Shown in pieces: positions 52,330 through 62,116 of a stretch of 64,000 nucleotides of DNA. Made by a program: the position numbers and the translations under genes. The stretch is from an uncultured Rhizobiaceae group bacterium (GTDB lineage Bacteria; Pseudomonadota; Alphaproteobacteria; Rhizobiales; Rhizobiaceae): positions 124,001 to 188,000 of the forward strand of contig CALHBJ010000003.1 in assembly GCA_937930845.1 (NCBI GenBank). The letters are read 5' to 3'. Each line of letters begins with the position of its first letter. Within the stretch, counting starts at the first letter, position 1. The notes under the pieces were generated by a model. That model did not search any database and had not been told where the DNA came from. It saw only the letters and a list, made by a program, of their open reading frames with translations.

Positions 52330-53550
52330 ATGATGCAAACTCTTCAAGACAGACCTCAATTTTTCGTTCGCCAGGATGGCGACAAAGCGCCAATGGCATT
52401 TTCGGCAGCCGAATATGAACGGCGGTTGGAAAAACTTCGTAACGTGATGAAACAACGGGATATTCCCGTTGTATTGCTCACTTCCATGCACAATATCGCC
52501 TATTATTCGGGCTTCCTGTATTGCAGCTTTGGCCGTCCTTATGCGTGCGTTGTTACGCAGGAAAACTGCACGACCGTGTCTGCCAATATCGATGGCAGCC
52601 AGCCCTGGCGGCGCAGTTATGGTGACAATGTCATTTACACGGACTGGACACGGAACAATTATTTTCGTGCCGTTGCATCGCTCGCCGGTGGTGCTGGTCG
52701 GGTTGGTATTGAAGGTGATCACCTCACGCTGGCGATGCGTGATGTGATTGCAGACATGCTGGACAGCCCGGAGCTGGTCGATATTGCCGCCGACACGATG
52801 GCTGCACGGATGTGGAAATCGAATGAGGAAATCGCACTGATCCGTGAAGGCGCGCGTGTTGCCGATGTGGGTGGTGCTGCAATTCACAGTGCAATCAAAG
52901 AGGGCGCTCGCGAGATAGATGTGGCGATTGCCGGGCGTGATGCGATGGAGCTGGAAATTGCGCGGGCGTTTCCAGATAGTGAATTGCGCGACACCTGGGT
53001 GTGGTTCCAGTCTGGTCTCAACACGGATGGGGCGCATAATCCGGTGACAACCCGGCGCTTGCAGCAGGGGGATATCCTGAGCCTGAACACGTTCCCGATG
53101 ATCAGCGCATATTACACCGCGCTGGAACGGACGCTGTTTTTGGGCGAACCGGACGAAGCTTCCATGACATATTGGCAAGCCAATATTGATGCCCATGAAT
53201 TGGGGCTGTCGCTCATTCGTCCAGGAACCAGCTGTTCGGAAATTTGTGCGCATATCAATGAATTCCTGGCGGAAAAGGATATGCTTAAATTCCGCTCATT
53301 TGGATATGGACATTCGTTTGGTGTGCTTTCGCATTATTATGGCCGTGAGGCCGGACTTGAATTGCGCGAGGACATCGACACGGTTCTGGAGCCGGGCATG
53401 GTGGTTTCCATGGAACCCATGTTGTGGATACCCCAGGGCATGGCAGGGGCAGGCGGTTATCGCGAACACGATATTTTGGTGGTGGGTGATGATGGCGCAG
53501 AAAACATTACGGGCTTCCCCTATGGGCCTGATCATAATGTGATTGCCTGA
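52330..53550 (+). CDS. Creatinase (creatine amidinohydrolase)
   Basis: A 406-residue pita-bread-fold protein of peptidase family M24, almost colinear with pseudomonad creatinase (about 403 residues). Shared stretches include S-G/D-F-L-Y-C-S-F-G-R-P-Y-A, S-A-N-I-D-G, F-Q-S-G-x-N-T-D-G-A-H-N-P-V-T-T-R, F-G-Y-G-H-S-F-G and V-S-M-E-P-M. The catalytic His is in F-G-Y-G-H-S and the substrate-binding Phe, Arg and Glu positions appear kept. It hydrolyses creatine to sarcosine and urea. No sarcosine oxidase, creatininase or urease gene lies nearby. GGGAAAG precedes the paired ATG codons at 52330/52333. Confidence 0.88.
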   Translation: MMQTLQDRPQFFVRQDGDKAPMAFSAAEYERRLEKLRNVMKQRDIPVVLLTSMHNIAYYSGFLYCSFGRPYACVVTQENCTTVSANIDGSQPWRRSYGDNVIYTDWTRNNYFRAVASLAGGAGRVGIEGDHLTLAMRDVIADMLDSPELVDIAADTMAARMWKSNEEIALIREGARVADVGGAAIHSAIKEGAREIDVAIAGRDAMELEIARAFPDSELRDTWVWFQSGLNTDGAHNPVTTRRLQQGDILSLNTFPMISAYYTALERTLFLGEPDEASMTYWQANIDAHELGLSLIRPGTSCSEICAHINEFLAEKDMLKFRSFGYGHSFGVLSHYYGREAGLELREDIDTVLEPGMVVSMEPMLWIPQGMAGAGGYREHDILVVGDDGAENITGFPYGPDHNVIA

Positions 53551-53563
53551 CTAGGGCTTCCAA

Positions 53564-53587
53564 CCCGGCGCCGATGCGTGCGCCGGG
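53564..53587. terminator. 8-bp GC-rich hairpin between creatinase and TPR genes
   Basis: CCCGGCGC (53564-53571) and GCGCCGGG (53580-53587) pair perfectly, enclosed by GGGC/GCCC further out, in the 57-base gap between two converging genes. It is the likely shared transcription end. Confidence 0.6.
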
Positions 53588-53607
53588 ATCGCCCTGCGGA
53601 GAGTTCC

Positions 53608-54888
53608 TTAGTTAAACGCTGCAATCGGTGGAGCATTTGCCAGGATGTGGCGACGCATGGACAGGTTGCGCCTGGCCTCCTGCGATTGCCCAAGCTTCAT
53701 CAGAACATTGGCATAGGTCAGTTCAAGCAGATCGCGCTGGGCACGACTGCCGCCCAAACGTTCGGCCGTACCCATGACGGGCACGAGTTCGTCTAGTGCC
53801 GATGCCCAGTTTTCACGGGCAATCTCACCCCAGGCCCGGGCGAGCGGTCGCACCAGATCACCTGCAAAACCCTTGGCGGTTTCGGCAATATGAGCCAGGC
53901 GTTCGCCCTGGCCAGCCATGGCGTGGCTGAGTGCGGCATGCATGTCGGCGAAGCTCTGTCCGGTTTCGGGGAAGAACTTGACCGCATAGTCGCTCAGTTC
54001 CATCCACCTTTGGGGCTGAACCGCCATGCCCGCGAGTTCGGCGCGATAAAGGATTGCGGCGGTATCGGTGAGAATGTTGATCGGCAATCCCTTGGCGGCC
54101 CCGGGGCGCACTCCCATGTCGACTGCATTCCACATGGCGCTTTGATCTCCTGTCTGCAAAGCCCACAGGGCCACATGCCAGTTAAGATGACCGTGCAATA
54201 CGCCCCTGTCGTCATAGTCGGCCAGCCATCCTTCCAAATAGGTGCGACCGGCTATTGTGTCGCCGGCTTCATATTGGGCATGGGCCTTGAAATGGGCAGC
54301 ATTGGCATTGCGCCCATTGAGCGCAAGCGAACGTTCCATAAGTTCGATGGATTGTGAAATCTGCCCGGTTTCGCACAAGGAAAGGGCATGCATGGACATC
54401 ATCCACCAGTCTTGCCCGTAATGGGGAAGAAGGGCCGATGTGTAGGCAAGAAGTTCTGCTTCTCTGCCCACTTCTCCCGAAAATCCGATCAGCCCAAACA
54501 CATTGGCGCATAATTGTGCCACCAGGGCATCGCGTGGATGGTCGCGCACATGGGCAAGCACGGCGGTGCGGGCTTTTTGAGCTTCTCCTGAAAGGAGAAG
54601 GTTTATGGCGTTGACGTGCTGTTGTTCTCTTGTTTGTCCGTTTGAGGCAAGTTCTGCTGCGCGGGCAATGGCCGTTTTGGCGCTCGCCATTTGTCCGGTC
54701 ATCATCAGGGCGCGCGCCAGACCCGCATGGCCAAGAGCAAAATCCGGGTCGGCGTCGATGGCTGATTGGAAAGCCTCCATGGCCCCGTAATCCGCGCTCA
54801 AGAACAGGCGTACACCTTTGTTATAGGCGTCTGTTGCGCTTTGGGAGTTGGTCGAGATCGGGTTTCCGTAATGGTCATAATAGGTCAT
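53608..54888 (-). CDS. TPR protein, TTC38-like family
   Basis: A 426-residue protein of helical repeats resembling tetratricopeptide repeat protein 38 relatives: D-P-D-F-A-L-G-H-A-G-L-A-R-A near residue 45, H-P-R-D-A-L-V-A-Q-L, W-W-M-M-S-M-H-A-L-S-L-C-E-T-G, and H-L-N-W-H-V-A-L-W-A-L-Q-T-G-D. No signal peptide or catalytic motif. I use ATG 54888; the frame extends upstream to 54954, but GGGAG lies before the internal ATG and the homologous region starts there. Function unknown, probably protein-protein contacts. Confidence 0.8.
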   Translation of the reverse strand: MTYYDHYGNPISTNSQSATDAYNKGVRLFLSADYGAMEAFQSAIDADPDFALGHAGLARALMMTGQMASAKTAIARAAELASNGQTREQQHVNAINLLLSGEAQKARTAVLAHVRDHPRDALVAQLCANVFGLIGFSGEVGREAELLAYTSALLPHYGQDWWMMSMHALSLCETGQISQSIELMERSLALNGRNANAAHFKAHAQYEAGDTIAGRTYLEGWLADYDDRGVLHGHLNWHVALWALQTGDQSAMWNAVDMGVRPGAAKGLPINILTDTAAILYRAELAGMAVQPQRWMELSDYAVKFFPETGQSFADMHAALSHAMAGQGERLAHIAETAKGFAGDLVRPLARAWGEIARENWASALDELVPVMGTAERLGGSRAQRDLLELTYANVLMKLGQSQEARRNLSMRRHILANAPPIAAFN

Positions 54889-54923
54889 GCGCTGCGCTCT
54901 CCCGCCCGGTCTGTGACAAATTA

Positions 54924-55103
54924 TCAAGTTACCTGCACTGCAACGGTATTCCAATTTTCTGCAATTGTCTGCGGTCCGTCACGGGTCGCAAATGAAAACC
55001 CGCCTACCGCATTTGTGCACAGTGCAGCGCTCATTGTTGTGTCCGCAGCGTGTGCAGCCCCGGACGCCATAGCGAGCATCGAAACCATAATAAGACTTTT
55101 CAT
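54924..55103 (-). CDS. Small periplasmic hypothetical protein
   Basis: A 59-residue protein with a signal peptide (M-K-S-L-I-M-V-S-M-L-A-M-A-S-G-A-A-H-A) leaving about 40 mature residues with one cysteine. ATG 55103 begins the signal; the frame is open nine codons upstream. The mature part shows no recognised motif. It lies 35 bases upstream of the TPR gene. Confidence 0.5.
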   Translation of the reverse strand: MKSLIMVSMLAMASGAAHAADTTMSAALCTNAVGGFSFATRDGPQTIAENWNTVAVQVT

Positions 55104-55151
55104 GGAACTTTCTTCTTCGTGAAATGCCATTTAGTCAGGCGACTTGGCTAA

Positions 55152-55415
55152 ATCAGAAGCCAATTCATCCTTAAAGCCGAAATCGACCCATCGGATAAAC
55201 GCGCGAGGCTCATCAGCTACACTTACAAAGGGCATTTGCTTTCAAAGCGCTTGCGGAGCGTCAAAGAGCGTCTCAATTCAAGGGTTGAGGATGCAATTGG
55301 TCATGAGGAATTGTTGCAGTTGAAAGTGTTGTTAAACGAAACGCGAAACGCGGTTCAGCCTGATAAAGCTCTCAATTTTATGGTCTCTATTGATGCCAGT
55401 TTGACGAATAGGTGA
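55152..55415 (+). pseudogene. 5'-truncated MarR-family regulator remnant
   Basis: A frame between stops at 55149 and 55413 has no good start codon, yet translates to the C-terminal half of a MarR-type regulator: I-D-P-S-D-K-R-A-R-L-I-S-Y-T-Y-K-G is the wing of the MarR winged helix (usual form D-P-x-D-R-R-A-K-x-V-x-L-T-x-K-G), followed by the long dimerisation helix with L-L-S-K-R-L-R-S-V and H-E-E-L-L-Q-L-K-V-L-L. The recognition helix is missing. No insertion sequence flanks it. This is a decayed gene or a deletion scar beside the SulP gene. Confidence 0.75.
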
Positions 55416-55499
55416 TTGCTTTCTTGTCCCCCTCGCCAATTGGTGCAGGCTCGTCTATAAGCGCGCAAAATCCCCCGACACCTGAACCGGTCCGATTCC

Positions 55500-57104
55500 A
55501 TGAGAGCCACGCTTGGCGCGTTTGCTGAACGCTTTTCCTTTTCCGACGCGAAGCGCGGAATACCCAACAAATTCAGCCCTGATGTAATCAAGACAGAAAT
55601 TCTGTCGGGCCTCACCGTTGCTTTGGCGCTGGTGCCGGAAGCGGTGGCGTTTGCCTTTGTGGCCGGGGTGCACCCGTTGGTCGGGCTCTATGCGGCATTT
55701 ATTGTGGGGCTTATTACAGCTGTATTTGGCGGTCGTCCGGGCATGATTTCCGGCGCCACCGGTGCATTGGCTGTGGTTATGGTTTCGCTGGTTGCCCAAC
55801 ACGGTGTGCAATATCTGTTTGCCACGGTTGTGCTGATGGGCATTCTGCAAATTCTGGCGGGGCTGTTCAGGCTGGGAAAATTCATCCGCCTTGTGCCCCA
55901 TCCGGTGATGCTGGGGTTTGTAAACGGGTTGGCAATCGTCATTTTCATGGCACAGCTTACTCAATTCAAAATGCCTGGCGTAGACGGTGCTCAGGTTTGG
56001 ATGACCGGCTGGCCGCTGGTTCTGATGTTGTCACTGGTGGCGCTGACCATGATCATCATTTGGGCGTTTCCCCGGTTTACCCGTGCAATTCCAGCGCCGC
56101 TTGCGGGTATTGGCCTTGTGGCCCTGTTGGTGATTTTGGCTGACATTAATGTGCCACGTGTGGGGGATTTGGCATCTATTCAGGGCGGCCTGCCGCCATT
56201 TGCCATTCCCCAGGTGCCGATGACAATTGAAACACTGCAAATCATCTTGCCCTATGCGCTTATATTGGCGGCGATCGGACTGATCGAAAGCCTGCTGACA
56301 CTGAACCTTGTGGGTGAGATTACAGGCAAGCGCGGCGGCGCGTCACAGGAATGTCTGGCGCAGGGTGCCGCGAATACGGTGACTGGCTTCTTTGGTGGCA
56401 TGGGCGGTTGTGCGATGATTGGTCAGTCGATGATCAATGTGAAATCCGGTGGCCGAACCCGGTTGTCGGGCATCGCCGCTGCACTGTTCCTGCTGGCGTT
56501 TATCCTCGTCGCCTCTGGACTGATTGAACAGATTCCGCTGGCGGCCCTTGTGGGTGTAATGTTCATGGTGGTGATTGGTACATTCGCCTGGCAGAGCCTG
56601 ACGATTATGCGCCGGATTCCGCTCACCGATGCGTTTGTGATTGTATTGGTCACCGTTGTGACAGTTATGACCGACCTGGCAATTGCAGTTATCGTGGGTG
56701 TGATTGTTTCCGCTCTGGCCTATGCCTGGAACAATGCCAGTCGCATTCATGCGGTAATCAACACAACTGATGACGGCGCGAAGGTTTACCGGATCGAAGG
56801 GCCGCTTTTTTTTGGTTCAGCCGCAGGGTTCAATGAACTGTTCGACGTGCAGGACGATCCATCCGTGGTGATTGTAGATTTCATCAACAGCCGGGTTGTG
56901 GACCAGTCTGCGTTGCAGGCGATTGAAGCCATTGCGATGAAATATGAAAAGGAAGGCAAGACTCTTCAGTTGCGGCACCTTTCGCGCGATTGCCACCGCC
57001 TGTTGAACCGGGCAGGCCAGTTGATGGTCGATTCTGATGATGATCCTGACTATGCCGTTGCGGTGGATTATTCAGTACGCGCGACCCTTGGGGCTGGGCA
57101 CTAG
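55500..57104 (+). CDS. SulP-family anion transporter with STAS domain
   Basis: A 534-residue SLC26/SulP transporter. Residues about 25-400 hold the membrane domain with the N-terminal [18 protein letters not shown] and [16 protein letters not shown] motifs; 430-530 form a cytoplasmic STAS domain ([16 protein letters not shown]). Family members carry sulfate, bicarbonate or dicarboxylates; the substrate is not certain. Confidence 0.9.
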   Translation: MRATLGAFAERFSFSDAKRGIPNKFSPDVIKTEILSGLTVALALVPEAVAFAFVAGVHPLVGLYAAFIVGLITAVFGGRPGMISGATGALAVVMVSLVAQHGVQYLFATVVLMGILQILAGLFRLGKFIRLVPHPVMLGFVNGLAIVIFMAQLTQFKMPGVDGAQVWMTGWPLVLMLSLVALTMIIIWAFPRFTRAIPAPLAGIGLVALLVILADINVPRVGDLASIQGGLPPFAIPQVPMTIETLQIILPYALILAAIGLIESLLTLNLVGEITGKRGGASQECLAQGAANTVTGFFGGMGGCAMIGQSMINVKSGGRTRLSGIAAALFLLAFILVASGLIEQIPLAALVGVMFMVVIGTFAWQSLTIMRRIPLTDAFVIVLVTVVTVMTDLAIAVIVGVIVSALAYAWNNASRIHAVINTTDDGAKVYRIEGPLFFGSAAGFNELFDVQDDPSVVIVDFINSRVVDQSALQAIEAIAMKYEKEGKTLQLRHLSRDCHRLLNRAGQLMVDSDDDPDYAVAVDYSVRATLGAGH

Positions 57105-57200
57105 TCTAAAGCCTGCAGAACGACCCAATGCGTTCGCCTTCACCGGAGATTGAACGCTGGCGGGTCGACAAGCGATGGGCATTGGGCGCAGTATTTGCCC

Positions 57201-58034
57201 ATGGCACACATCGGTCCTCGCAATGGAATGATACGGCTATGGGCGGTCGCGCTTGTGGCTTGTGCTCTTGTGTTCCATGCATCCGCGTCGAGCGCCAAAT
57301 CAATGGATGTGGATGCGGAATTGTTTTTGGCCGTGGACGTGTCCCGCTCCATGACAGCACGCGAGTTGGAAATCCAGCGGCGCGGATATGCTGAAGCTCT
57401 GGTCAGCGATGATGTCATCACCGCCATAAGGCGCGGATTGCATGGCAAGATTGCCGTTACCTATGTGGAATGGTCTGGGCCACAGATGCAAAGGGTGATT
57501 GTGGACTGGACGGTTCTTGCCACAGCTGAGGATGCGCGGACATTTGCGCTAAAGCTCACAAGTCAGTTCAACGAAGCCATGCGGCGCACGTCAATTTCCG
57601 GGGCCATGGATTACGCCTCGCGATCATTGGACGATAATTCATTTGTGTCCAATCGGCGGATTATTGATATTTCGGGCGATGGGCCCAACAATGTCGGTCG
57701 CCCGGTGCTGGAAGCGCGTGCAGCGGCACTTGCCAAGGGTATCGTTATAAACGGTTTACCTCTGATGACCCGGGAAGGCATTGGCCATCGCTGGCATTTG
57801 GAAAACCTTGATGAATATTATCGCCACTGCGTCATTGGCGGCCCGTCCGCATTTGTCATTCCGGTATTGCGCTGGGAAGAGTTTCCAGCAGCCGTGCGTC
57901 AAAAGCTGGTGTTGGAACTTGCCGGCTCGATGCCGGACCCTACCCGCGTGATGCGCATCAAAGCGGCACCAGCTTATGACTGCCTTATTGGTGAGAAGCT
58001 ATGGCAACGTATTCGCCAGCAATGGCAACCTTAA
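57201..58034 (+). CDS. DUF1194-family secreted VWA-like protein
   Basis: A 277-residue protein with signal peptide (I-R-L-W-A-V-A-L-V-A-C-A-L-V-F) and a von Willebrand A-like fold of the DUF1194 family. The metal-ion-dependent adhesion site is visible as F-L-A-V-D-V-S-R-S-M with T in R-T-S-I-S-G-A-M and D in I-D-I-S-G-D-G. Function unknown; periplasmic or secreted. The start could be ATG 57201 or ATG 57228; neither has a strong ribosome binding site. Confidence 0.83.
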   Translation: MAHIGPRNGMIRLWAVALVACALVFHASASSAKSMDVDAELFLAVDVSRSMTARELEIQRRGYAEALVSDDVITAIRRGLHGKIAVTYVEWSGPQMQRVIVDWTVLATAEDARTFALKLTSQFNEAMRRTSISGAMDYASRSLDDNSFVSNRRIIDISGDGPNNVGRPVLEARAAALAKGIVINGLPLMTREGIGHRWHLENLDEYYRHCVIGGPSAFVIPVLRWEEFPAAVRQKLVLELAGSMPDPTRVMRIKAAPAYDCLIGEKLWQRIRQQWQP

Positions 58035-58074
58035 GGGCTGTTCTGGTGCGCAGGTGCGTTGGCCAATGTGCCGC

Positions 58075-59073
58075 CTAGACAGTTTCCCAATTTTCACTTT
58101 CGCCGGCGGTGTAAATCGCATCGATCAGCTTTTGATTTTTGACCGAATCTTCAAGTGAAAACAGCTTTTCCTTATCTTGTTCATCGCCAGACAAAGCCGC
58201 CCGCCCAAATGCTTCCACTTGCAATTGGTACTGATCAACACCGGCGAAACGGAACTGCTGAACTTCGCTGTGATCGGCATTGTGTAGTCTCACCGTATCA
58301 GCATCGAACAGACCAGCATTGAACGGGGCGAAGAGTTCTATCCAGCCGCTGTCGCCATGGAACACCATGGACTGGCGCAGTGCCAGTTGGGTGGAAATGT
58401 ACATGGACATTTCAAAGGATCCAAAATCAACCCGTGCGCTGGCATGGATATCTGTACCAAATTGCGCATCGCGGATTACCTTTGCTGACACACGCAAGGG
58501 CTCGGCCCCCGTTGCAAACCGGGTGGTGACGGTCGGGTAAACCCCAATGTCCGGCAGGACGCCGCCGCCCAATTCCGGCACATTGCGCATATTGGCCGGA
58601 TCGCGGTTGTAATAGGTAAAACTGGCTTGCACGTGCTGCACTTTTCCAATGGCCTCTTGCGCCAACAGGTCTCGCACCTTGTGCCATTGGGGATGGTGGG
58701 TGACCATGAATGCTTCGCTGATGATGACACCATTGCTGTCGCGGGCCTTGATGATGTCATCAATCTGGGAGGCATGCAGCGAAATCGGCTTTTCGCACAA
58801 TACATGCTTGCCGGCCTCAGCCGCTTTGATTGACCACTCAACGTGTTGTGAGGTGGGCAGCGGGATATAGATGGCATCCACTTCGCTGCTGGCCAGCAGT
58901 TCCTCATAGCTGCCATAGGCATGGGGAATGGCAAATTGTGTGGCGACCTGTGCGGCACGGCCAGCATCGCGGCTGGCGATTGCTGTGATAATGCCGTTAT
59001 TGGCCTTCAACAGGGCCGGAATCAGATGTTCACGGCCAATTTTGGCGGTTGAAAGAATTCCCCATCGCAGCAT
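58075..59073 (-). CDS. Gfo/Idh/MocA-family oxidoreductase
   Basis: A 332-residue NAD(P)-dependent dehydrogenase: Rossmann start W-G-I-L-S-T-A-K-I-G, the E-K-P motif in K-H-V-L-C-E-K-P-I-S with catalytic Lys, and C-terminal G-G-G-V-L-P-D-I-G-V-Y with the conserved Asp/Tyr. Related to glucose-fructose oxidoreductase and xylose/D-xylose dehydrogenases. It probably acts on a sugar or cyclitol; the substrate is unassigned. Confidence 0.88.
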   Translation of the reverse strand: MLRWGILSTAKIGREHLIPALLKANNGIITAIASRDAGRAAQVATQFAIPHAYGSYEELLASSEVDAIYIPLPTSQHVEWSIKAAEAGKHVLCEKPISLHASQIDDIIKARDSNGVIISEAFMVTHHPQWHKVRDLLAQEAIGKVQHVQASFTYYNRDPANMRNVPELGGGVLPDIGVYPTVTTRFATGAEPLRVSAKVIRDAQFGTDIHASARVDFGSFEMSMYISTQLALRQSMVFHGDSGWIELFAPFNAGLFDADTVRLHNADHSEVQQFRFAGVDQYQLQVEAFGRAALSGDEQDKEKLFSLEDSVKNQKLIDAIYTAGESENWETV

Positions 59074-59084
59074 GTGCGTGTTTC

Positions 59085-59639
59085 CTATGAAAGGTTTTTA
59101 TACATGATTGTGGTGGCGTCGCGTTTGGCGGTGTCAAACGGGTCAGTTGCATATCCAGGAATGGGCCCCACAGTTTCATACCCCAGCGACGTGTAGAGCG
59201 GTTCGGCGTCATCGCCGCTTCTTGTGTCCAGGGTAAGTAAAGTGCGATTCATGGCCCGTGCATGCGTTTCCAATTCTGCCATCAATGCGCGGGCAATGCC
59301 CAAGCGGCGTGATTGCGGGTGCACCATCAGCTTCATCACATCCGCCTTGTGGCGCTGATTGGGCATGGTGGCGGTATCCAATTGCACGGTGCCCGCCAGT
59401 TGGTTGTTGGCATAGGCGACCAACATCAACCGTGTGCCATCGCCAAGCGCCGGGCCGACACTCCCATGCCACCAGTCTGCCGCATCCTGGTGTTGGAAAG
59501 GAAGCACAAATCCGATGCTGGCGCCTGCATGAACACAGTCATGCAACAGCGAGGCAAGCGGTGTCAGCAGAGCTGAAAATTCGGCTGTGCTTACTGTTTC
59601 AATGCGGACGGGAGAGGTGGAGTTTTTTGGCGTTTGCAT
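59085..59639 (-). CDS. GNAT-family N-acetyltransferase
   Basis: A 184-residue acetyltransferase. The acetyl-CoA loop is visible as R-R-L-G-I-A-R-A-L-M after K-L-M-V-H-P-Q-S, and a late L-D-T-R-S-G-D-D-A-E-P-L-Y-x-S-L-G-Y motif. ATG 59639 starts the fold; the frame is open to 59738, inside the 3' end of the neighbouring PQQ gene. Substrate unknown. Confidence 0.83.
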   Translation of the reverse strand: MQTPKNSTSPVRIETVSTAEFSALLTPLASLLHDCVHAGASIGFVLPFQHQDAADWWHGSVGPALGDGTRLMLVAYANNQLAGTVQLDTATMPNQRHKADVMKLMVHPQSRRLGIARALMAELETHARAMNRTLLTLDTRSGDDAEPLYTSLGYETVGPIPGYATDPFDTAKRDATTIMYKNLS

Positions 59640-59686
59640 GGACCGATCATACAAGCCCTTGCCGGTTCGTCCATCGTTGATTCCCG

Positions 59687-60820
59687 TTATTTTGTCAGTT
59701 TGAGAAGGCGGCCACCGGCTTTGTCTTCCAGAACCCAAAGCGCGCCATTGGGGCCTTGTTCCACTTCGCGGATGCGTTTTTCCCAGCGGAAGCGCTCAAC
59801 TTCACTGGCGGTTTCACCTTTGAGTTCCACCCGTATGAGGGCGCGGGAAACCAGGCCGCCAATGAAGGCATTGCCCTGCCATTGCGGGAATTCTGCTCCG
59901 GAATAGAGCGCCAGTCCGGCGGGTGCGATTGAAGGCACCCATGCAGCCTTTGGCGGTTCGAATTCCGGGCGGGTGTTGTGGTCCGGGATTGGAATGCCCG
60001 AATAATTGTTCCCTTCGGAAACCACCGGCCATCCATAATTCTTGCCCGGCATGATGTGGTTCAATTCATCGCCGTGCCTGGGCCCCATTTCATGGGCCCA
60101 AAGATCGCCCTCGGCATTAAAGGCAATACCCAACAGGTTTCGGTGGCCGGTGCTCCAAAATGTCTTGGCCAATTCGCCCTTGTCTTGCCATGGATTATCC
60201 TTGGGCACGCTGCCATCAAGATTCAGTCGGATGATTTTGCCAAGTGCACTGTTCCAGTCTTGTGCTGGCGTTTGTTTTTGGCGGTCGCCTGATGTGATGA
60301 ATAATTTGCCCTCATGGGAAGTGCCCTTTGGTCCAAAGGCGATGCGGTGGCTGTAGTGTCCGCGTCCGCTGACCTTGGGTTCCTGGGTCCAGATTTTTTG
60401 CACATCGGTCAGGGCCGGGGAGGTGCCCATATCCAGCTTTGCGCGATAGACCACAGCGCCATATGTGTTGCCCTGCGGTGAACTCTCAGCAAGCGACAGA
60501 TAGATCAGCCTGGACGTTTCAAAGTCTGGCGCAATAACCACATCACCCAGCCCGCCTTGTCCGCCCACAGATGCCTTGGGAACATTGGTGACCGGGCGCT
60601 TTGACCCATCGGTGCCAACAATGAACAGTTTACCCGGTTTGGTGGTCACCAACAGGGTATTGGTATCAATGAAGGACATGGCCCAGGGCGCATCGAATGT
60701 GGCGATGGGTTGGGCGGTGACTTTGGAGCCGGAAGAGCCGTCGATTGTGAAGGCAGGCTCTGCCGCGTGAGAAACACTGATCGAGGCTGCAATCAGGGAT
60801 GGAATCAGGAGACGGCGCAT
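59687..60820 (-). CDS. PQQ-dependent sugar dehydrogenase, Asd/YliI type
   Basis: A 377-residue secreted beta-propeller with a signal peptide ([16 protein letters not shown]). It has the soluble glucose-dehydrogenase-like blade motifs [45 protein letters not shown] and G-K-N-Y-G-W-P. It oxidises aldoses in the periplasm using PQQ; no pqq synthesis gene is present in the window. GAGGAACCCC directly before ATG 60820 sets the start over the more distal 60844. Confidence 0.87.
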   Translation of the reverse strand: MRRLLIPSLIAASISVSHAAEPAFTIDGSSGSKVTAQPIATFDAPWAMSFIDTNTLLVTTKPGKLFIVGTDGSKRPVTNVPKASVGGQGGLGDVVIAPDFETSRLIYLSLAESSPQGNTYGAVVYRAKLDMGTSPALTDVQKIWTQEPKVSGRGHYSHRIAFGPKGTSHEGKLFITSGDRQKQTPAQDWNSALGKIIRLNLDGSVPKDNPWQDKGELAKTFWSTGHRNLLGIAFNAEGDLWAHEMGPRHGDELNHIMPGKNYGWPVVSEGNNYSGIPIPDHNTRPEFEPPKAAWVPSIAPAGLALYSGAEFPQWQGNAFIGGLVSRALIRVELKGETASEVERFRWEKRIREVEQGPNGALWVLEDKAGGRLLKLTK

Positions 60821-61049
60821 GGGGTTCCTCACGGGGCTGAACAATCAGTTACGGTTATAATGTATTTGCGGCTTTTTTGGTTTTGCAAGTTCAACACGGA
60901 CAGCCATTGATAAACTTATCTTGTGGTGCGAGCAGCCATTTGGGCATTATCGTTGGGTCGCTGTGTGGATAAGGGCAATGTTTCATATACGCCCATCGGG
61001 CAATTCTTTAGCTTTGCCGGAGGCGGCGGAACAATTGCGGAGAAATAGT
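60821..61049. promoter_or_regulatory. Divergent region between PQQ dehydrogenase and MOSC genes
   Basis: A 229-base gap with an AT-rich centre (about 60850-60920). It probably holds both promoters. The MOSC frame is open from 60921 on but seems untranslated before 61050. Confidence 0.3.
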
Positions 61050-61661
61050 GTGCAGGATCCTTTTGCCAACAGGAACGAAGAGATTGAAATTCACCCGGTG
61101 CAAAAGGTGCGGGGAACCGTTGCCGGCCTTTTCAAAGCGCAGGGAAAGAGCTTTCAAACCGAGGTTGTCGAAGAATTGCCACTGACATTTGATGGCATCC
61201 CCGGTGATTTTCATGCGGGCCAGACACGCCGGTCCGGCGGGCGTGAACCGTGGTATCCCCGGGGAACGGAGATGCGCAACGAACGCCAGCTTTCGATCTT
61301 ATGCCCCCAGGAATTGCGTGCCATTGCGCGGCGCATAGATGTGCCCGAACTTAAGGCGCAATGGATGGGCGGCAACATGCTGCTGGAAGGTATTGAGAAC
61401 CTGACCATGTTGCCTGCGCGCACTTTGATCTTCTTTGAAGGGGGCGTGACCATTAAGATCGATGGCGATAACGCACCCTGCCGGGTGACTGGTCGCGCCA
61501 TTGCCAGTCAGTTTGACGGGCGCAACGATGTTGAAACGACCTTCCCGCGCGAAGCGCGCAGATTGCGCGGCCTGGTCGGTTGGGTGGAGAAAGAGGGGGT
61601 GGTCAAAACAGGCGAAGCATTTGAAGCGCGCATTCCCAGCCAATGGATCTATACTGTTTGA
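61050..61661 (+). CDS. MOSC-domain protein
   Basis: A 203-residue MOSC (MoCo sulfurase C-terminal) protein. The single cysteine in D-N-A-P-C-R-V-T-G matches the cysteine that carries sulfur or binds molybdenum cofactor in this family, and N-L-T-M-L-P-A-R-T-L-I-F-F follows the barrel pattern. GTG 61050 lies seven bases after GGAG; ATG 60978 has AAGGG only two bases before it and is the weaker choice. Role in Mo-cofactor handling is inferred from the family. Confidence 0.75.
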   Translation: MQDPFANRNEEIEIHPVQKVRGTVAGLFKAQGKSFQTEVVEELPLTFDGIPGDFHAGQTRRSGGREPWYPRGTEMRNERQLSILCPQELRAIARRIDVPELKAQWMGGNMLLEGIENLTMLPARTLIFFEGGVTIKIDGDNAPCRVTGRAIASQFDGRNDVETTFPREARRLRGLVGWVEKEGVVKTGEAFEARIPSQWIYTV

Positions 61662-61714
61662 GTACCTTGCCCGCGGCTGCAAACCAGTTTCCATCAAATG
61701 CGGTTTTTGAGCGG

Positions 61715-62098
61715 TTAGTCTGTCGTTTGGCTGTCGAGCCCCCGTGGCGCGCCCCATTCGAGTAACTGTGCGTCGATCGCATCTGCCACGAAAAAGCGGG
61801 CCGAATCGTGATCATATCCCTCGTCGCGCAGGCTGTCATATTCCGTGTGCATATGGCGAATATGCGCAACAGTTGCGAGAAATGCGGCATTTACCGGGGT
61901 GAGTGAACGCATGTGGTTTGCGCGCATGGCAAGGGCAATGGCGCTGAAATCCGCATAGGGCGCGAGGGGAATGAAGTCTCGCAAGGCCCGCAATTGCCCC
62001 TGTTGGCGCTTTGTATTCGCTTTCACCTTGGTGCATACCTGAGCCATATACAGTCCATAGCGATATATCATGGATTGGACCGGGAGGTGAAACGGCAT
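61715..62098 (-). CDS. DUF2293-family protein
   Basis: A 127-residue protein with the DUF2293 hallmark A-H-I-R-H-M-H-T-E-Y-D-S-L and A-R-x-x-V-A-D-A-I-D-A-Q-L-L-E-W near the C-terminus. Function unknown. Starts at 62098, 62071 or 62047 are possible; the first leaves only 18 bases to the divergent ArsR-type gene, so a later start is not excluded. Confidence 0.7.
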   Translation of the reverse strand: MPFHLPVQSMIYRYGLYMAQVCTKVKANTKRQQGQLRALRDFIPLAPYADFSAIALAMRANHMRSLTPVNAAFLATVAHIRHMHTEYDSLRDEGYDHDSARFFVADAIDAQLLEWGAPRGLDSQTTD

Positions 62099-62116
62099 GA
62101 CTGGGGGTAGTGGGTT

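Noticed and set aside
55104-55499. A mobile element as the cause of the MarR remnant
   Set aside because: No transposase fragment, terminal inverted repeat or target duplication is visible around the remnant.
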